In this document: one piece after another, positions 33,940-41,560 of the stretch
Layout: every line of letters starts with the position of its first letter
Position numbering within the stretch: position 1 is the stretch's first letter
From: Bacteroidales bacterium UBA4912
GTDB taxonomy: Bacteria; Bacteroidota; Bacteroidia; Bacteroidales; Dysgonomonadaceae
Assembly: GCA_002398875.1 (NCBI GenBank)
Contig: DHCC01000092.1
Location: 1 to 42,430 of the forward strand
DNA length: 42,430 nt
Direction: 5' to 3'
The notes under the pieces: model-generated
Databases searched by the model: none
Told to the model about the DNA's origin: nothing
Seen by the model: the letters and a program-made list of their open reading frames with translations, nothing else
Translations under genes and position numbers: made by a program

Positions 33940-34225
33940 CTAAAAGTATGAATCTGATTTATTTCATATAGAAAATAATCTCTTTTTGAATATCCCAACA
34001 GGCATGGAATGCTAATACATCACTTTTGAATAATTTTTATTTGAGTCCAATTTTAGCCTTATTTCAGACTGTTATAAAAGGAGCTTATAAGAGCCAGGTA
34101 AGAGTCAGGTAAGAGTCAGGTAAGAACAAAACAAGAATTAGGTATGTATCGTCCTGAAAAACGATAAATCCCTGCCTGCAAAATACTAATGATATTTACG
34201 AATATCGTTCGCAGTTAAAATATAA
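33940..34225. other. Gene-poor gap with short repeats
   Basis: This is the quietest stretch of the window. No convincing ORF was found; all frames are broken by stops. It holds the 11-bp tandem repeat at 34088-34120 and a perfect 6-bp inverted repeat (GATATT-TACG-AATATC, 34191-34206). It lies directly upstream of a truncated DUF2975 frame, so it may be what remains of a deleted gene. Confidence 0.5.
34088..34125. repeat. 11-bp tandem repeat, three copies plus partial
   Basis: TAAGAGCCAGG (34088-34098) is followed by two copies of TAAGAGTCAGG (34099-34109, 34110-34120) and a partial TAAGA. Each copy contains an in-frame TAA in one frame, and 11 is not a multiple of 3, so this is non-coding. 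The period equals that of the unrelated repeat at 10561-10590. Confidence 0.85.
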
Positions 34226-34429
34226 TATAGTCATTTTCATCCTCTCATTTGTTTTATTGATATTACATATTTCTATTTTGAAAAGTCACTGATTGAAATA
34301 CCAAATTATTCGTTGTCAGTATATTTTTCAAATGCTGAATGGGTATTTATGGGATTGATTACTTTACTGATTGCTTCGGTATTGAAACGGTCTGTTGAGA
34401 TGAAAGAAGAGCAGGATTTAACTATTTAA
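34226..34429 (+). pseudogene. Remnant of a DUF2975 membrane protein (C-terminal part only)
   Basis: An open frame without its N-terminal half ends at the TAA at 34427-34429. Its last residues, WVFMGLITLLIASVLKR then SVEMKEEQDLTI, match the C-terminal helix and the LKEEQDLTI-like end of DUF2975 proteins, small four-helix membrane proteins of about 160-200 residues. A stop at 34223-34225 precedes it, and no upstream start or first helices were found. DUF2975 genes are normally followed by a YozG-like HTH gene, exactly what follows here 18 bases later, which supports the identification. I read it as a decayed 5'-truncated gene; a short product from the ATG at 34349 is unlikely to be functional. 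Confidence 0.65.
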
Positions 34430-34447
34430 AGGAAAGTGAAATATTAT

Positions 34448-34660
34448 ATGGCAATAATCGTGAACCTGGATGTTGAAATGGCAAAGAACAAGATCTCCCT
34501 AAACGAGCTCTCAGAAAAAGTAGGAATAACACCTGCTAATCTTTCCATTTTGAAACCAGGGAAAGCTAAAGCGATACGTTTTAGTACTTTGGAGGCTATA
34601 TGCTGTGAGTTAAAGTGTCAACCGGGTGACTTATTGAGCTGGGTTGAAAATGAAGAATAG
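34448..34660 (+). CDS. YozG-like HTH (Cro/C1-type) regulator
   Basis: This 70-residue XRE-family protein begins MAIIVNLDVEMAKNKISLNELSEK and continues with the recognition region VGITPANLSILKPGKAKAIRFSTLEAICCELKCQPGDLL, the standard DUF2975-associated small regulator. The start is the ATG at 34448; a GTG four codons earlier is less likely, and AAAGGAAAG lies a little upstream. Oddity: the turn that normally reads ILK(T/N)GKAK has a proline (ILKPGKAK). With the DUF2975 gene broken, this half of the pair may be relaxing or acting alone, probably as an autoregulator. Confidence 0.85.
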   Translation: MAIIVNLDVEMAKNKISLNELSEKVGITPANLSILKPGKAKAIRFSTLEAICCELKCQPGDLLSWVENEE

Positions 34661-34715
34661 ATTTATATTCATCTCATAATAAAGACAAAATTTATAATTG
34701 CTTAGAGTTTTTTCT

Positions 34716-34723
34716 TATCTTTG
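34716..34723 (+). promoter_or_regulatory. -7 element for the TPR-nfeD-floA-udp-M16 operon
   Basis: TATCTTTG matches TAnnTTTG. A TTG at 34698-34700 is upstream but at short spacing (15 bases). The predicted leader of about 70 bases contains the hairpin at 34742-34765. Confidence 0.45.
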
Positions 34724-34741
34724 AAATCAAGTAATGAATAT

Positions 34742-34765
34742 CATGGAACGATTTTTGGTTCCATG
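34742..34765 (+). promoter_or_regulatory. Perfect 8-bp hairpin in the operon leader
   Basis: CATGGAAC (34742-34749) and GTTCCATG (34758-34765) form a perfect stem around an 8-base loop, between the -7 element and the ATG at 34798. No T-run follows, so it is not a terminator. It may be an RNA stability or translation element, or a protein-binding palindrome. A 17-codon ORF (34734-34787) runs across it. Confidence 0.55.
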
Positions 34766-34797
34766 TGATACATCTGAAAATAAATAGTTTCAATCGA

Positions 34798-36219
34798 ATG
34801 AAATTAAAATATATAGGTCTCGCCATTTTATTGGGAATTTTGCACCAGTCATTGCAATCGCAAACACTTGACGATGCCAAAAACTGGTATTTGGAAGGAC
34901 GTTTTGCTGATGCTCTTCCTGTGTTCAGGATGGAATATCAGGAAGACCCTAAGAATGCTTCACTAAATCAATGGCTGGGAGTGAGCTTATACAAAACCGG
35001 TCGTCTCACTGAAGCTCTACAATACCTTCAATATGCATCAGAAAGAAAAATACCTGAGGCGTATATTGTTCTTGGAGAATTGTATGCCAATCTTTATCGT
35101 TTTGAAGATGCTGAGAAAGAATTTGAAAAGTATCAGCGTGCGAATCGAAGAAAAGATGAAGCATTGGAAAAACTTGCAACTGCACGCGAATATGCAGACA
35201 AGCTTAAAAGATTTGTGAGTCGTACTGAAGACATTCAGATAATCGACAGTATGGTGGTTCTCAAAACGGAGTTTCTTACTGCTTATAACCTTAGTAGCTC
35301 TTCAGGATCACTTATGCCGATAAGCGATTTTTTAAATGAGCAGCAAAGCAGAGATAAAACGCTATATATGAATGAGCGGCAGGATAAGATTTACTATTCA
35401 AGAAGAGAAAAAGGAGCGAACTCCAATCTTTTCACTATGGAGAAACTGTTGGATTCGTTTGGTAATGAAAAGCAGCTGCCGGAAAATGTTAATGACCCGG
35501 GAGATCAGGCTTATCCCTTTGTGATGAACGATGGACTTACAATCTATTTTGCTTCCACAGGTCATCAATCCTATGGTGGCTATGATATTTATGTGACACG
35601 TTACAACCTTGCATCAGATTCATACCTCATGCCAAATCAGCTTAACATGCCATTTAACTCTCCTTTCAACGATTATCTTATGGTAATGGATGAAGAAAAA
35701 GGATTGGGCTGGTTTGCATCAGACCGCTTTCAACATTCAGATTCTGTTTGTGTATACACTTTCATACCAAATGAACGGGTTACACTTGTTGAAAGCGATG
35801 ACATTACATATTTGGCCGGAAGGGCTGCTATATCATCTATTGCTGACAGCTGGAAAGATGGCTACGATTACAGCTCTGTGATATCACTGGCAAAAGAGGT
35901 TTCTGTTTCACAAGAGAAAAAAGATGTTGACTTTGAGTTTTTGATAAATGACAAAGTCACTTATCACACATTAAAGGATTTTAAAAGCAGTAGGGCACGC
36001 TCGATATTCTCACAAGCTATTGGTTTAGAGAAACAGCTTAATGAAATAAATGCAGAATTGGATGTCAAACGTAGTCAGTTCTCAAACAACAGTTCTGCCG
36101 GAGATAATCTCACTAGCTCAATATTGAATCTGGAAAAGCAGTCTGAAGAACTTTATAAAGAGATCGAGCGACTTAAAATTCAGGCCAGAAACGATGAAAT
36201 ACGTAATAACTATAACTAA
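34798..36219 (+). CDS. Secreted TPR and PD40 (WD40-like) repeat protein
   Basis: The 473-residue product has a signal peptide (hydrophobic residues 5-19, cleavage near residue 21). Tetratricopeptide-like helices follow (AKNWYLEGRFADALPVFRMEYQEDP; LGVSLYKTGRLTEALQYLQYA; LGELYANLYRFEDAEKEFEKY). Next is a PD40 beta-propeller-type segment (DPGDQAYPFVMNDGLTIYFAS, GGYDIYVTRY), then a C-terminal coiled coil (IEKQL-like through LEKQSEELYKEIERLKIQ). Similar TPR-PD40 proteins in Bacteroidetes are periplasmic and often OmpA-linked, but no OmpA domain is present here. The ATG at 34798 is preferred to the GTG at 34765 because it opens the signal peptide. First gene of a five-gene operon; exact role unknown. 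Confidence 0.85.
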   Translation: MKLKYIGLAILLGILHQSLQSQTLDDAKNWYLEGRFADALPVFRMEYQEDPKNASLNQWLGVSLYKTGRLTEALQYLQYASERKIPEAYIVLGELYANLYRFEDAEKEFEKYQRANRRKDEALEKLATAREYADKLKRFVSRTEDIQIIDSMVVLKTEFLTAYNLSSSSGSLMPISDFLNEQQSRDKTLYMNERQDKIYYSRREKGANSNLFTMEKLLDSFGNEKQLPENVNDPGDQAYPFVMNDGLTIYFASTGHQSYGGYDIYVTRYNLASDSYLMPNQLNMPFNSPFNDYLMVMDEEKGLGWFASDRFQHSDSVCVYTFIPNERVTLVESDDITYLAGRAAISSIADSWKDGYDYSSVISLAKEVSVSQEKKDVDFEFLINDKVTYHTLKDFKSSRARSIFSQAIGLEKQLNEINAELDVKRSQFSNNSSAGDNLTSSILNLEKQSEELYKEIERLKIQARNDEIRNNYN

Positions 36220-36230
36220 ATAAACCGGAT

Positions 36231-36707
36231 ATGACACTTCACATCGTTGTTGTAATTTCTGTAATAATACTAGGAATACTTTTCATGTTAATTGAAATAT
36301 TTCTTCTCCCGGGAATAAGTATAGCGGGAATAGCTGGTTTGATTTTTATAATCGGAGGTATTGTTTACTCTTATATGTTTATAGGGAGTACTGCTGGAAA
36401 TATAACGCTTGCCGCTTCAGCAATTGCCCTTGGAGGATCGTTTGCCTGGCTGTTAAAATCCAAGTCATTGCGCCGTATATCGCTGGAAACCAACATTGAA
36501 AATAATGTTGACAATAGTTATCTACTTAAAATTTCTGTCGGTGACACCGGCACAGCAACTTCAAGATTAAACCCTATCGGCAAGGTTCTTATTAACGATG
36601 TTGAGGCAGAAGGCAAATCTTTCGACGGTGAATTTATCGAAGAAGATACAGAAATTGAAGTTGTTAAAGTAGAAACATACAATGTTCTGGTAAAAAGAAA
36701 ACAATAA
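36231..36707 (+). CDS. nfeD: Short NfeD-family membrane protein
   Basis: The 158-residue product has three membrane helices (about 4-24, 27-48 and 54-73) and a C-terminal OB-fold NfeD domain: GDTGTATSRLNPIGKVLIND, then EFIEEDTEIEVVKVETYNVLV. It lacks the N-terminal protease domain of long NfeD proteins. Short NfeD proteins are partners of flotillin/SPFH proteins at the membrane. Here the next gene, 24 bases on, is floA, the classical pairing. It lies 11 bases after the TPR/PD40 gene. Confidence 0.92.
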   Translation: MTLHIVVVISVIILGILFMLIEIFLLPGISIAGIAGLIFIIGGIVYSYMFIGSTAGNITLAASAIALGGSFAWLLKSKSLRRISLETNIENNVDNSYLLKISVGDTGTATSRLNPIGKVLINDVEAEGKSFDGEFIEEDTEIEVVKVETYNVLVKRKQ

Positions 36708-36731
36708 TATTCACATTAAAATTATATCATT

Positions 36732-37718
36732 ATGGTATTTTCGATCCCATTAATCATTACTATCGCAGTAATTATCATCTTTCTGTTGATATTTTTCCAT
36801 TATGTGCCTTTTTTCCTATGGATAAACGCACTATCTGCAGGTGTTCGCATTTCACTGGTACAGTTGTTCTTAATGCGTTTGCGTCGTGTACCTCCTCACA
36901 CAATTGTTTATGCTATGATTGAGGCTCACAAAGCCGGTTTGAAGAGTGTCACGCGTGACAACCTTGAAGCTCACTACCTTGCAGGCGGTCATGTTGAAAA
37001 AGTTGTACATGCATTGGTATCAGCCTCTAAGGCTAATATCGATCTTACATTTCAGATGGCAACAGCTATTGACCTTGCAGGACGTGATGTACTTGAAGCT
37101 GTTAGAATGTCTGTTAACCCTAAAGTTATTGACACACCTCCTGTTTCTGCAGTTGCTATAGATGGTATCCAGCTTATAGCTAAAGCGCGCGTAACAGTTC
37201 GTGCAAACATCAAACAACTTGTTGGTGGTGCCGGTGAAGAAACTATTCTTGCACGTGTTGGAGAAGGGATTGTGTCTTCTATCGGATCAGCCGTTTCTCA
37301 TAAGTCTGTATTAGAAAATCCTGATTCAATATCTAAACTGGTACTGAAAAAAGGTCTCGATGCCGGAACAGCTTTCGAAATACTCTCTATTGATATTGCT
37401 GATATTGATATAGGTAAAAACATTGGTGCAGTATTACAAATGGATCAGGCTCAGGCAGACAAAAATATTGCACAGGCACGCGCCGAAGAACGTCGTGCAA
37501 TGGCTATTGCTCTTGAACAGGAGATGAAAGCAAAAGCACAGGAAGCACGTGCTAAAGTTATCGAAGCAGAAGCAGAAGTACCGATTGCAATGGCAGAAGC
37601 CTTCCGAAATGGCAACCTTGGCATTATGGATTATTACAGAATGGAAAACATTCAGGCAGATACTGATATGAGGGATTCTATAGCAAAACCTCAAGGTGGC
37701 ACCGGAAATAAAAAATAA
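36732..37718 (+). CDS. floA: Flotillin-like protein FloA
   Basis: FloA organises membrane microdomains. The 328-residue product has a membrane-inserted hydrophobic hairpin at the N-terminus (PLIITIAVIIIFLLIFFHYVPFF, given in parts here), the FloA-type FLWINALSAGVRISLVQL and RRVPPHTIVYAMIEAHKAGL, a PHB/SPFH domain (PVSAVAIDGIQLIAKARVTV), and an alanine/glutamate-rich helix typical of flotillins (QAQADKNIAQARAEERRAMA). The operon with nfeD is the usual arrangement. Length and motifs are normal. Confidence 0.96.
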   Translation: MVFSIPLIITIAVIIIFLLIFFHYVPFFLWINALSAGVRISLVQLFLMRLRRVPPHTIVYAMIEAHKAGLKSVTRDNLEAHYLAGGHVEKVVHALVSASKANIDLTFQMATAIDLAGRDVLEAVRMSVNPKVIDTPPVSAVAIDGIQLIAKARVTVRANIKQLVGGAGEETILARVGEGIVSSIGSAVSHKSVLENPDSISKLVLKKGLDAGTAFEILSIDIADIDIGKNIGAVLQMDQAQADKNIAQARAEERRAMAIALEQEMKAKAQEARAKVIEAEAEVPIAMAEAFRNGNLGIMDYYRMENIQADTDMRDSIAKPQGGTGNKK

Positions 37719-37729
37719 AAAAACTATAT

Positions 37730-38596
37730 ATGAGAATTATACCTGATTCGGAATTATTGATAAATTCTGACGGAAGTGCTTTTCATTTGCATATAACTCC
37801 TGATCAGCTTTCCGACAAGATTGTAATGATGGGTGATCCTGATCGTGTAACAATGACAGCCTCATTTTTCGACACTATTGAATGCGATGTGCAAAGTCGG
37901 GAGTTCCATACTGTTACCGGCACTTATAAAGGTAAACGTATTACTGCACTTTCGCATGGGATAGGCACTGATAATATTGATATTGTGGTCACTGAGTTGG
38001 ATGCACTTGCAAATATCGACTTTAAGACACGTACTGTAAAAGAAGAATTCAAGCAACTGACTATGGTACGCGTTGGCACTTCGGGTGGCATGCAACCACA
38101 TTGTCCGACAGGCTCTTATGTTGTTTCGGAAAAATCAATTGGTTTTGATGGTCTTATTCACTACTATGCCGACTCTAAAAATATTCGTGAAGAGGATTTT
38201 GAAGAAGCGTTTCAGAAACACGTAAAATGGTCGCCATTTCATTGTGTACCATACGTAGTAAGTGCTGATGAAGAGCTGGTTGACAGAATAGGCCATGATA
38301 TGATTCGCGGAGTTACGATCTCAGCAACAGGTTTTTATGGTCCTCAGGGCAGGTATGTAAGACTACCTTTAGCTGATCCGGAATTAAATTCCAGGATAGA
38401 ATCATTCCGTTTTAACGAGTATTCAATTACAAACTATGAAATGGAGAGCTCAGCGATCGCAGGTCTTTCTAAATTAATGGGTCACAAGGCAATGACAGTA
38501 TGCACAATAATTGCTAACCGGGTTGCTTTGAGCTCCAATACTGAATACAAGGGTTCAATGGAAGACTTGATAAAAACAGTATTGGATAGAATTTAG
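37730..38596 (+). CDS. Nucleoside phosphorylase (uridine phosphorylase type)
   Basis: The 288-residue enzyme belongs to the PNP/UDP phosphorylase family, which splits nucleosides with phosphate. Motifs: VMMGDPDRVTMTASFFD (phosphate-binding GDPDR), SHGIGTDNIDIVVTEL, VRVGTSGGMQPHCPTGSYVVS, and the late NYEMESSAIAGL (ribose-binding Glu-Met-Glu). Uridine is the likeliest substrate from overall look; inosine or others are possible. It starts 11 bases after floA, an unexpected neighbour, and is followed after 40 bases by an M16 protease gene. Confidence 0.88.
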   Translation: MRIIPDSELLINSDGSAFHLHITPDQLSDKIVMMGDPDRVTMTASFFDTIECDVQSREFHTVTGTYKGKRITALSHGIGTDNIDIVVTELDALANIDFKTRTVKEEFKQLTMVRVGTSGGMQPHCPTGSYVVSEKSIGFDGLIHYYADSKNIREEDFEEAFQKHVKWSPFHCVPYVVSADEELVDRIGHDMIRGVTISATGFYGPQGRYVRLPLADPELNSRIESFRFNEYSITNYEMESSAIAGLSKLMGHKAMTVCTIIANRVALSSNTEYKGSMEDLIKTVLDRI

Positions 38597-38636
38597 ATAA
38601 ATATCATTAATTAACAAAGACAGATTAAAAAATAAT

Positions 38637-41447
38637 ATGAAGAAAATTTTAACAATGTTGCTTTTAGTGACTTCATTTGTCGCTTTAGCACAACAAAATT
38701 CCGCTTTGCCGATAGATCCAAATGTTAGGACAGGCAAATTGGAAAACGGATTAACCTATTATATCCGTAATAATGGTCAGCCTGAAAACAGAGCAGACTT
38801 TTATATTGCTCAAAAGGTGGGATCAATGCAGGAGGAAGATAATCAAGCCGGACTGGCTCACTTTCTGGAACACATGGCTTTTAACGGAACTGAGAACTTT
38901 CCGGGAAAATCTATGCTGAATTATCTTCAAGATAACGGAATAAGATTTGGGGTTAACATTAATGCATATACTTCATTTGATGAGACGGTGTATTACATGA
39001 CAGATATACCAACTACAAATGTAAATCTTATGGACTCGGCACTATTAGTGTTACACGATTGGTCTAATGCCATCTCACTTGAAGAGGAAGAGCTCGAAAG
39101 TGAGCGTGGTGTGATCCGTGAAGAGTGGCGTACTCGAGGCGGTGCACAACAACGTATCTGGGATCAGTTGCTACCTGCAATGTATCCTGAAAGCAAATAT
39201 GCAAAAAGAATGCCTATTGGTAGTATTGATGTAATCAACAACTTTAAACCTGAAGAAATCAGGGCTTATTACCATAAATGGTATAGGCCCGACCTGCAGG
39301 GAATTATTGTTGTAGGTGATGTTGATTTAGATGAGATGGAGAAGAAGATAGTGGAGTTATTCTCCCCTATTACTCTGGATGAAGAGGTAGCAGAGAGAGT
39401 ATATTATCCTGTTCCTGATAATAAAGAACCGATATTTGCACTTGCAACAGATACTGAAGCTCGCAGCACAAGTATTATGATGTTTTATAAGCATGATCCG
39501 ATGCCTGATGAACTTAAAAACACACAAGCAGGTTATCTGACACAATATATCTTAAATGCTGCTGCTTCTATGATGAATCAGCGCTTTAATGAAATATTAC
39601 AAAAGCCGGATGCTCCATTTACTTCAGCTTATGCTTATGACGGAGACTATTTTGTTGCAAAAACAAAAGATGCATGGACAGTTGTAGCCGGCAGCTCTGA
39701 AGATAAAATTGATGATGCCTTGGCTGCTATGATACGTGAGTCAGAAAGAGCTAAACAGCACGGGTTCACTGCTGCAGAGTATGATATTGCAAGAACCAAT
39801 ATTCTTAAAAGCTACGAAGATGCGTATAACAACAGGGATAAGCAGAGAAATGCAAGCTATTCAGAAGAATATGTAAGAGCTTTCATTGACAGTGAACCTA
39901 TTCCGGGTATTGAGTTTGAATATCAGTTTTTACAAGCTGTAGCACCAAACATACCTGTTGAAGCAATCAATCAAACAATACAACAGCTGATTGGTGATGA
40001 TAATATTGTAATTGCTATTACCGGTCCGGAGAAAGAGGGACTGGTTTATCCTACTAAAGAGGAGCTGCAAAATGTTTTTACCACGGTTAAGGCTGAAACT
40101 ATCGAAGCTTACGTAGGCGAAGTTATTGATGAACCTCTTGTATCAGTTATACCTGAACCGGGAAAAATTGTTTCTTCTGAGAGAGATGAGGATATGAATG
40201 CTACTGTATGGACTCTCGAAAATGGAATGAAAGTAATACTTAAGAATACTGATTTCAAGAATGATGAGATACTGTTAACCGGTACCAGTGCAGGCGGATA
40301 TTCACACTTCGCAGTTGATGATCCCATAAACAGCACTATGATGAGTTCTATTGCAACACTTGGAGGTGTTGGAAACTTCAGTACAACTGACCTTCCTAAG
40401 GTTCTTGCGGGTAAAACGGCTTCTGTGCGTCCATCAGTTGATTTGACCACTCAGGATTTTAATGGATCATCCTCTATTAAAGATTTTGAGGTCATGATGC
40501 AGTTAGTGTATCTCTATTTTACTAATCCACGTAAAGATGTAGATGCTTTCCAATCATACGTTCAACGCATGGAAACTCAGCTTAGAAATCAGGAAGCAGA
40601 ACCGATGGTTGCTTTCAGTGACTCCATAAACTTCGCTATATATGGCAACAATCCACTTACTCAAAGAATAAAAGCTGAAGATCTTAAGAAACTGGATTAT
40701 GATCGCATCTTAGGAATGTACAAACAATTGTTCAGCAATCCGGGCAGTTTTGTGTTTACGCTTGTTGGCAATATTAACGAGGATGAGGTAAGACCTGTTA
40801 TTGAGCGTTATCTTGGTTCTCTGCCTGCTAAATCAGAGAAAGCCGATTTTGTTAAAGTACCCATGAATTTCGTAGAGGGTAAAATGGAAAATATTTTCCG
40901 TCGCGACATGCTCAACCCCAAAGCTTCGGTTTTTAATACGATTACAGGCAACATAAAAAGAGACATAAAAAATCAGATCCAGATGAACATGTTTGGTCAG
41001 ATCCTGGATATCGTTTACACAGAAAAGGTGAGAGAAGAAGAAGGCGGTACTTATGGAGTTTATTCAGGAGGAGCAATTTCCAGATATCCTGAAGGACAAT
41101 CTATTCTTCAAATTATGTTTGACACTGACCCGGATACAGAGAGATTAAAACATCTGAATAAGATAGTTCTTGACGAACTGGATAATATTGCTGCAAACGG
41201 ACCTCGTGAATCAGATTTCTCAAAGGTTAAAGAGTATATGAACAAGAGCTACAACGAGAACTTAAAAGAAAACGGATACTGGTTGAATATACTTGACAAT
41301 AAATATTTTTATGGCGAGGATATGCATACCGAATATCTTAATACCCTTAATAATATTACAAGAGCTGACATTCAAAATTTTGTTGGCGAATTCCTTAATC
41401 AGGGAAATTTAAAGACAATAATTATGATACCTAATACAACTGAATAG
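38637..41447 (+). CDS. Secreted M16-family zinc protease (two-lobed)
   Basis: The 936-residue product has a signal peptide (cleavage after about residue 18, ALAQQ) and four M16 modules in two halves. The inverted zinc motif HFLEH is intact (H75, E78, H79), with the third ligand Glu in the LESERGVIREEWR stretch about 76 residues on. The R/Y motif region VREEEGGTYGVYSGG is in the C-terminal half. Such proteins act in the periplasm on peptides and small proteins. It closes the operon; the strong terminator at 41474 follows 26 bases later. Confidence 0.94.
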   Translation: MKKILTMLLLVTSFVALAQQNSALPIDPNVRTGKLENGLTYYIRNNGQPENRADFYIAQKVGSMQEEDNQAGLAHFLEHMAFNGTENFPGKSMLNYLQDNGIRFGVNINAYTSFDETVYYMTDIPTTNVNLMDSALLVLHDWSNAISLEEEELESERGVIREEWRTRGGAQQRIWDQLLPAMYPESKYAKRMPIGSIDVINNFKPEEIRAYYHKWYRPDLQGIIVVGDVDLDEMEKKIVELFSPITLDEEVAERVYYPVPDNKEPIFALATDTEARSTSIMMFYKHDPMPDELKNTQAGYLTQYILNAAASMMNQRFNEILQKPDAPFTSAYAYDGDYFVAKTKDAWTVVAGSSEDKIDDALAAMIRESERAKQHGFTAAEYDIARTNILKSYEDAYNNRDKQRNASYSEEYVRAFIDSEPIPGIEFEYQFLQAVAPNIPVEAINQTIQQLIGDDNIVIAITGPEKEGLVYPTKEELQNVFTTVKAETIEAYVGEVIDEPLVSVIPEPGKIVSSERDEDMNATVWTLENGMKVILKNTDFKNDEILLTGTSAGGYSHFAVDDPINSTMMSSIATLGGVGNFSTTDLPKVLAGKTASVRPSVDLTTQDFNGSSSIKDFEVMMQLVYLYFTNPRKDVDAFQSYVQRMETQLRNQEAEPMVAFSDSINFAIYGNNPLTQRIKAEDLKKLDYDRILGMYKQLFSNPGSFVFTLVGNINEDEVRPVIERYLGSLPAKSEKADFVKVPMNFVEGKMENIFRRDMLNPKASVFNTITGNIKRDIKNQIQMNMFGQILDIVYTEKVREEEGGTYGVYSGGAISRYPEGQSILQIMFDTDPDTERLKHLNKIVLDELDNIAANGPRESDFSKVKEYMNKSYNENLKENGYWLNILDNKYFYGEDMHTEYLNTLNNITRADIQNFVGEFLNQGNLKTIIMIPNTTE

Positions 41448-41473
41448 ATTTAAGGTATCTGAATAAATTAAAT

Positions 41474-41507
41474 AAACCGGGGTGAACAATCACATCCCGG
41501 TTTTTTT
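41474..41507 (+). terminator. Strong intrinsic terminator after the M16 protease operon
   Basis: AAACCGGG (41474-41481) pairs with CCCGGTTT (41496-41503), followed by a run of T to 41507. The 14-base loop can extend the stem (GTG with CAC). It probably also helps the converging permease gene, as the minus strand continues ATTTAATTT. Confidence 0.85.
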
Positions 41508-41560
41508 ATACCTATTAAAGAAGCTTCTACAATCAGAGTTAGTGGTTATAAATCTATAAA

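Noticed and set aside
34191..34206. GATATT-TACG-AATATC as an operator or terminator
   Set aside because: The stem is short and AT-only, with no T-run and no promoter placed next to it; kept only as part of the gap description.
40109..40450. 113-codon minus-strand ORF inside the M16 protease gene
   Set aside because: Shadow of a strongly supported gene; no recognisable protein features.
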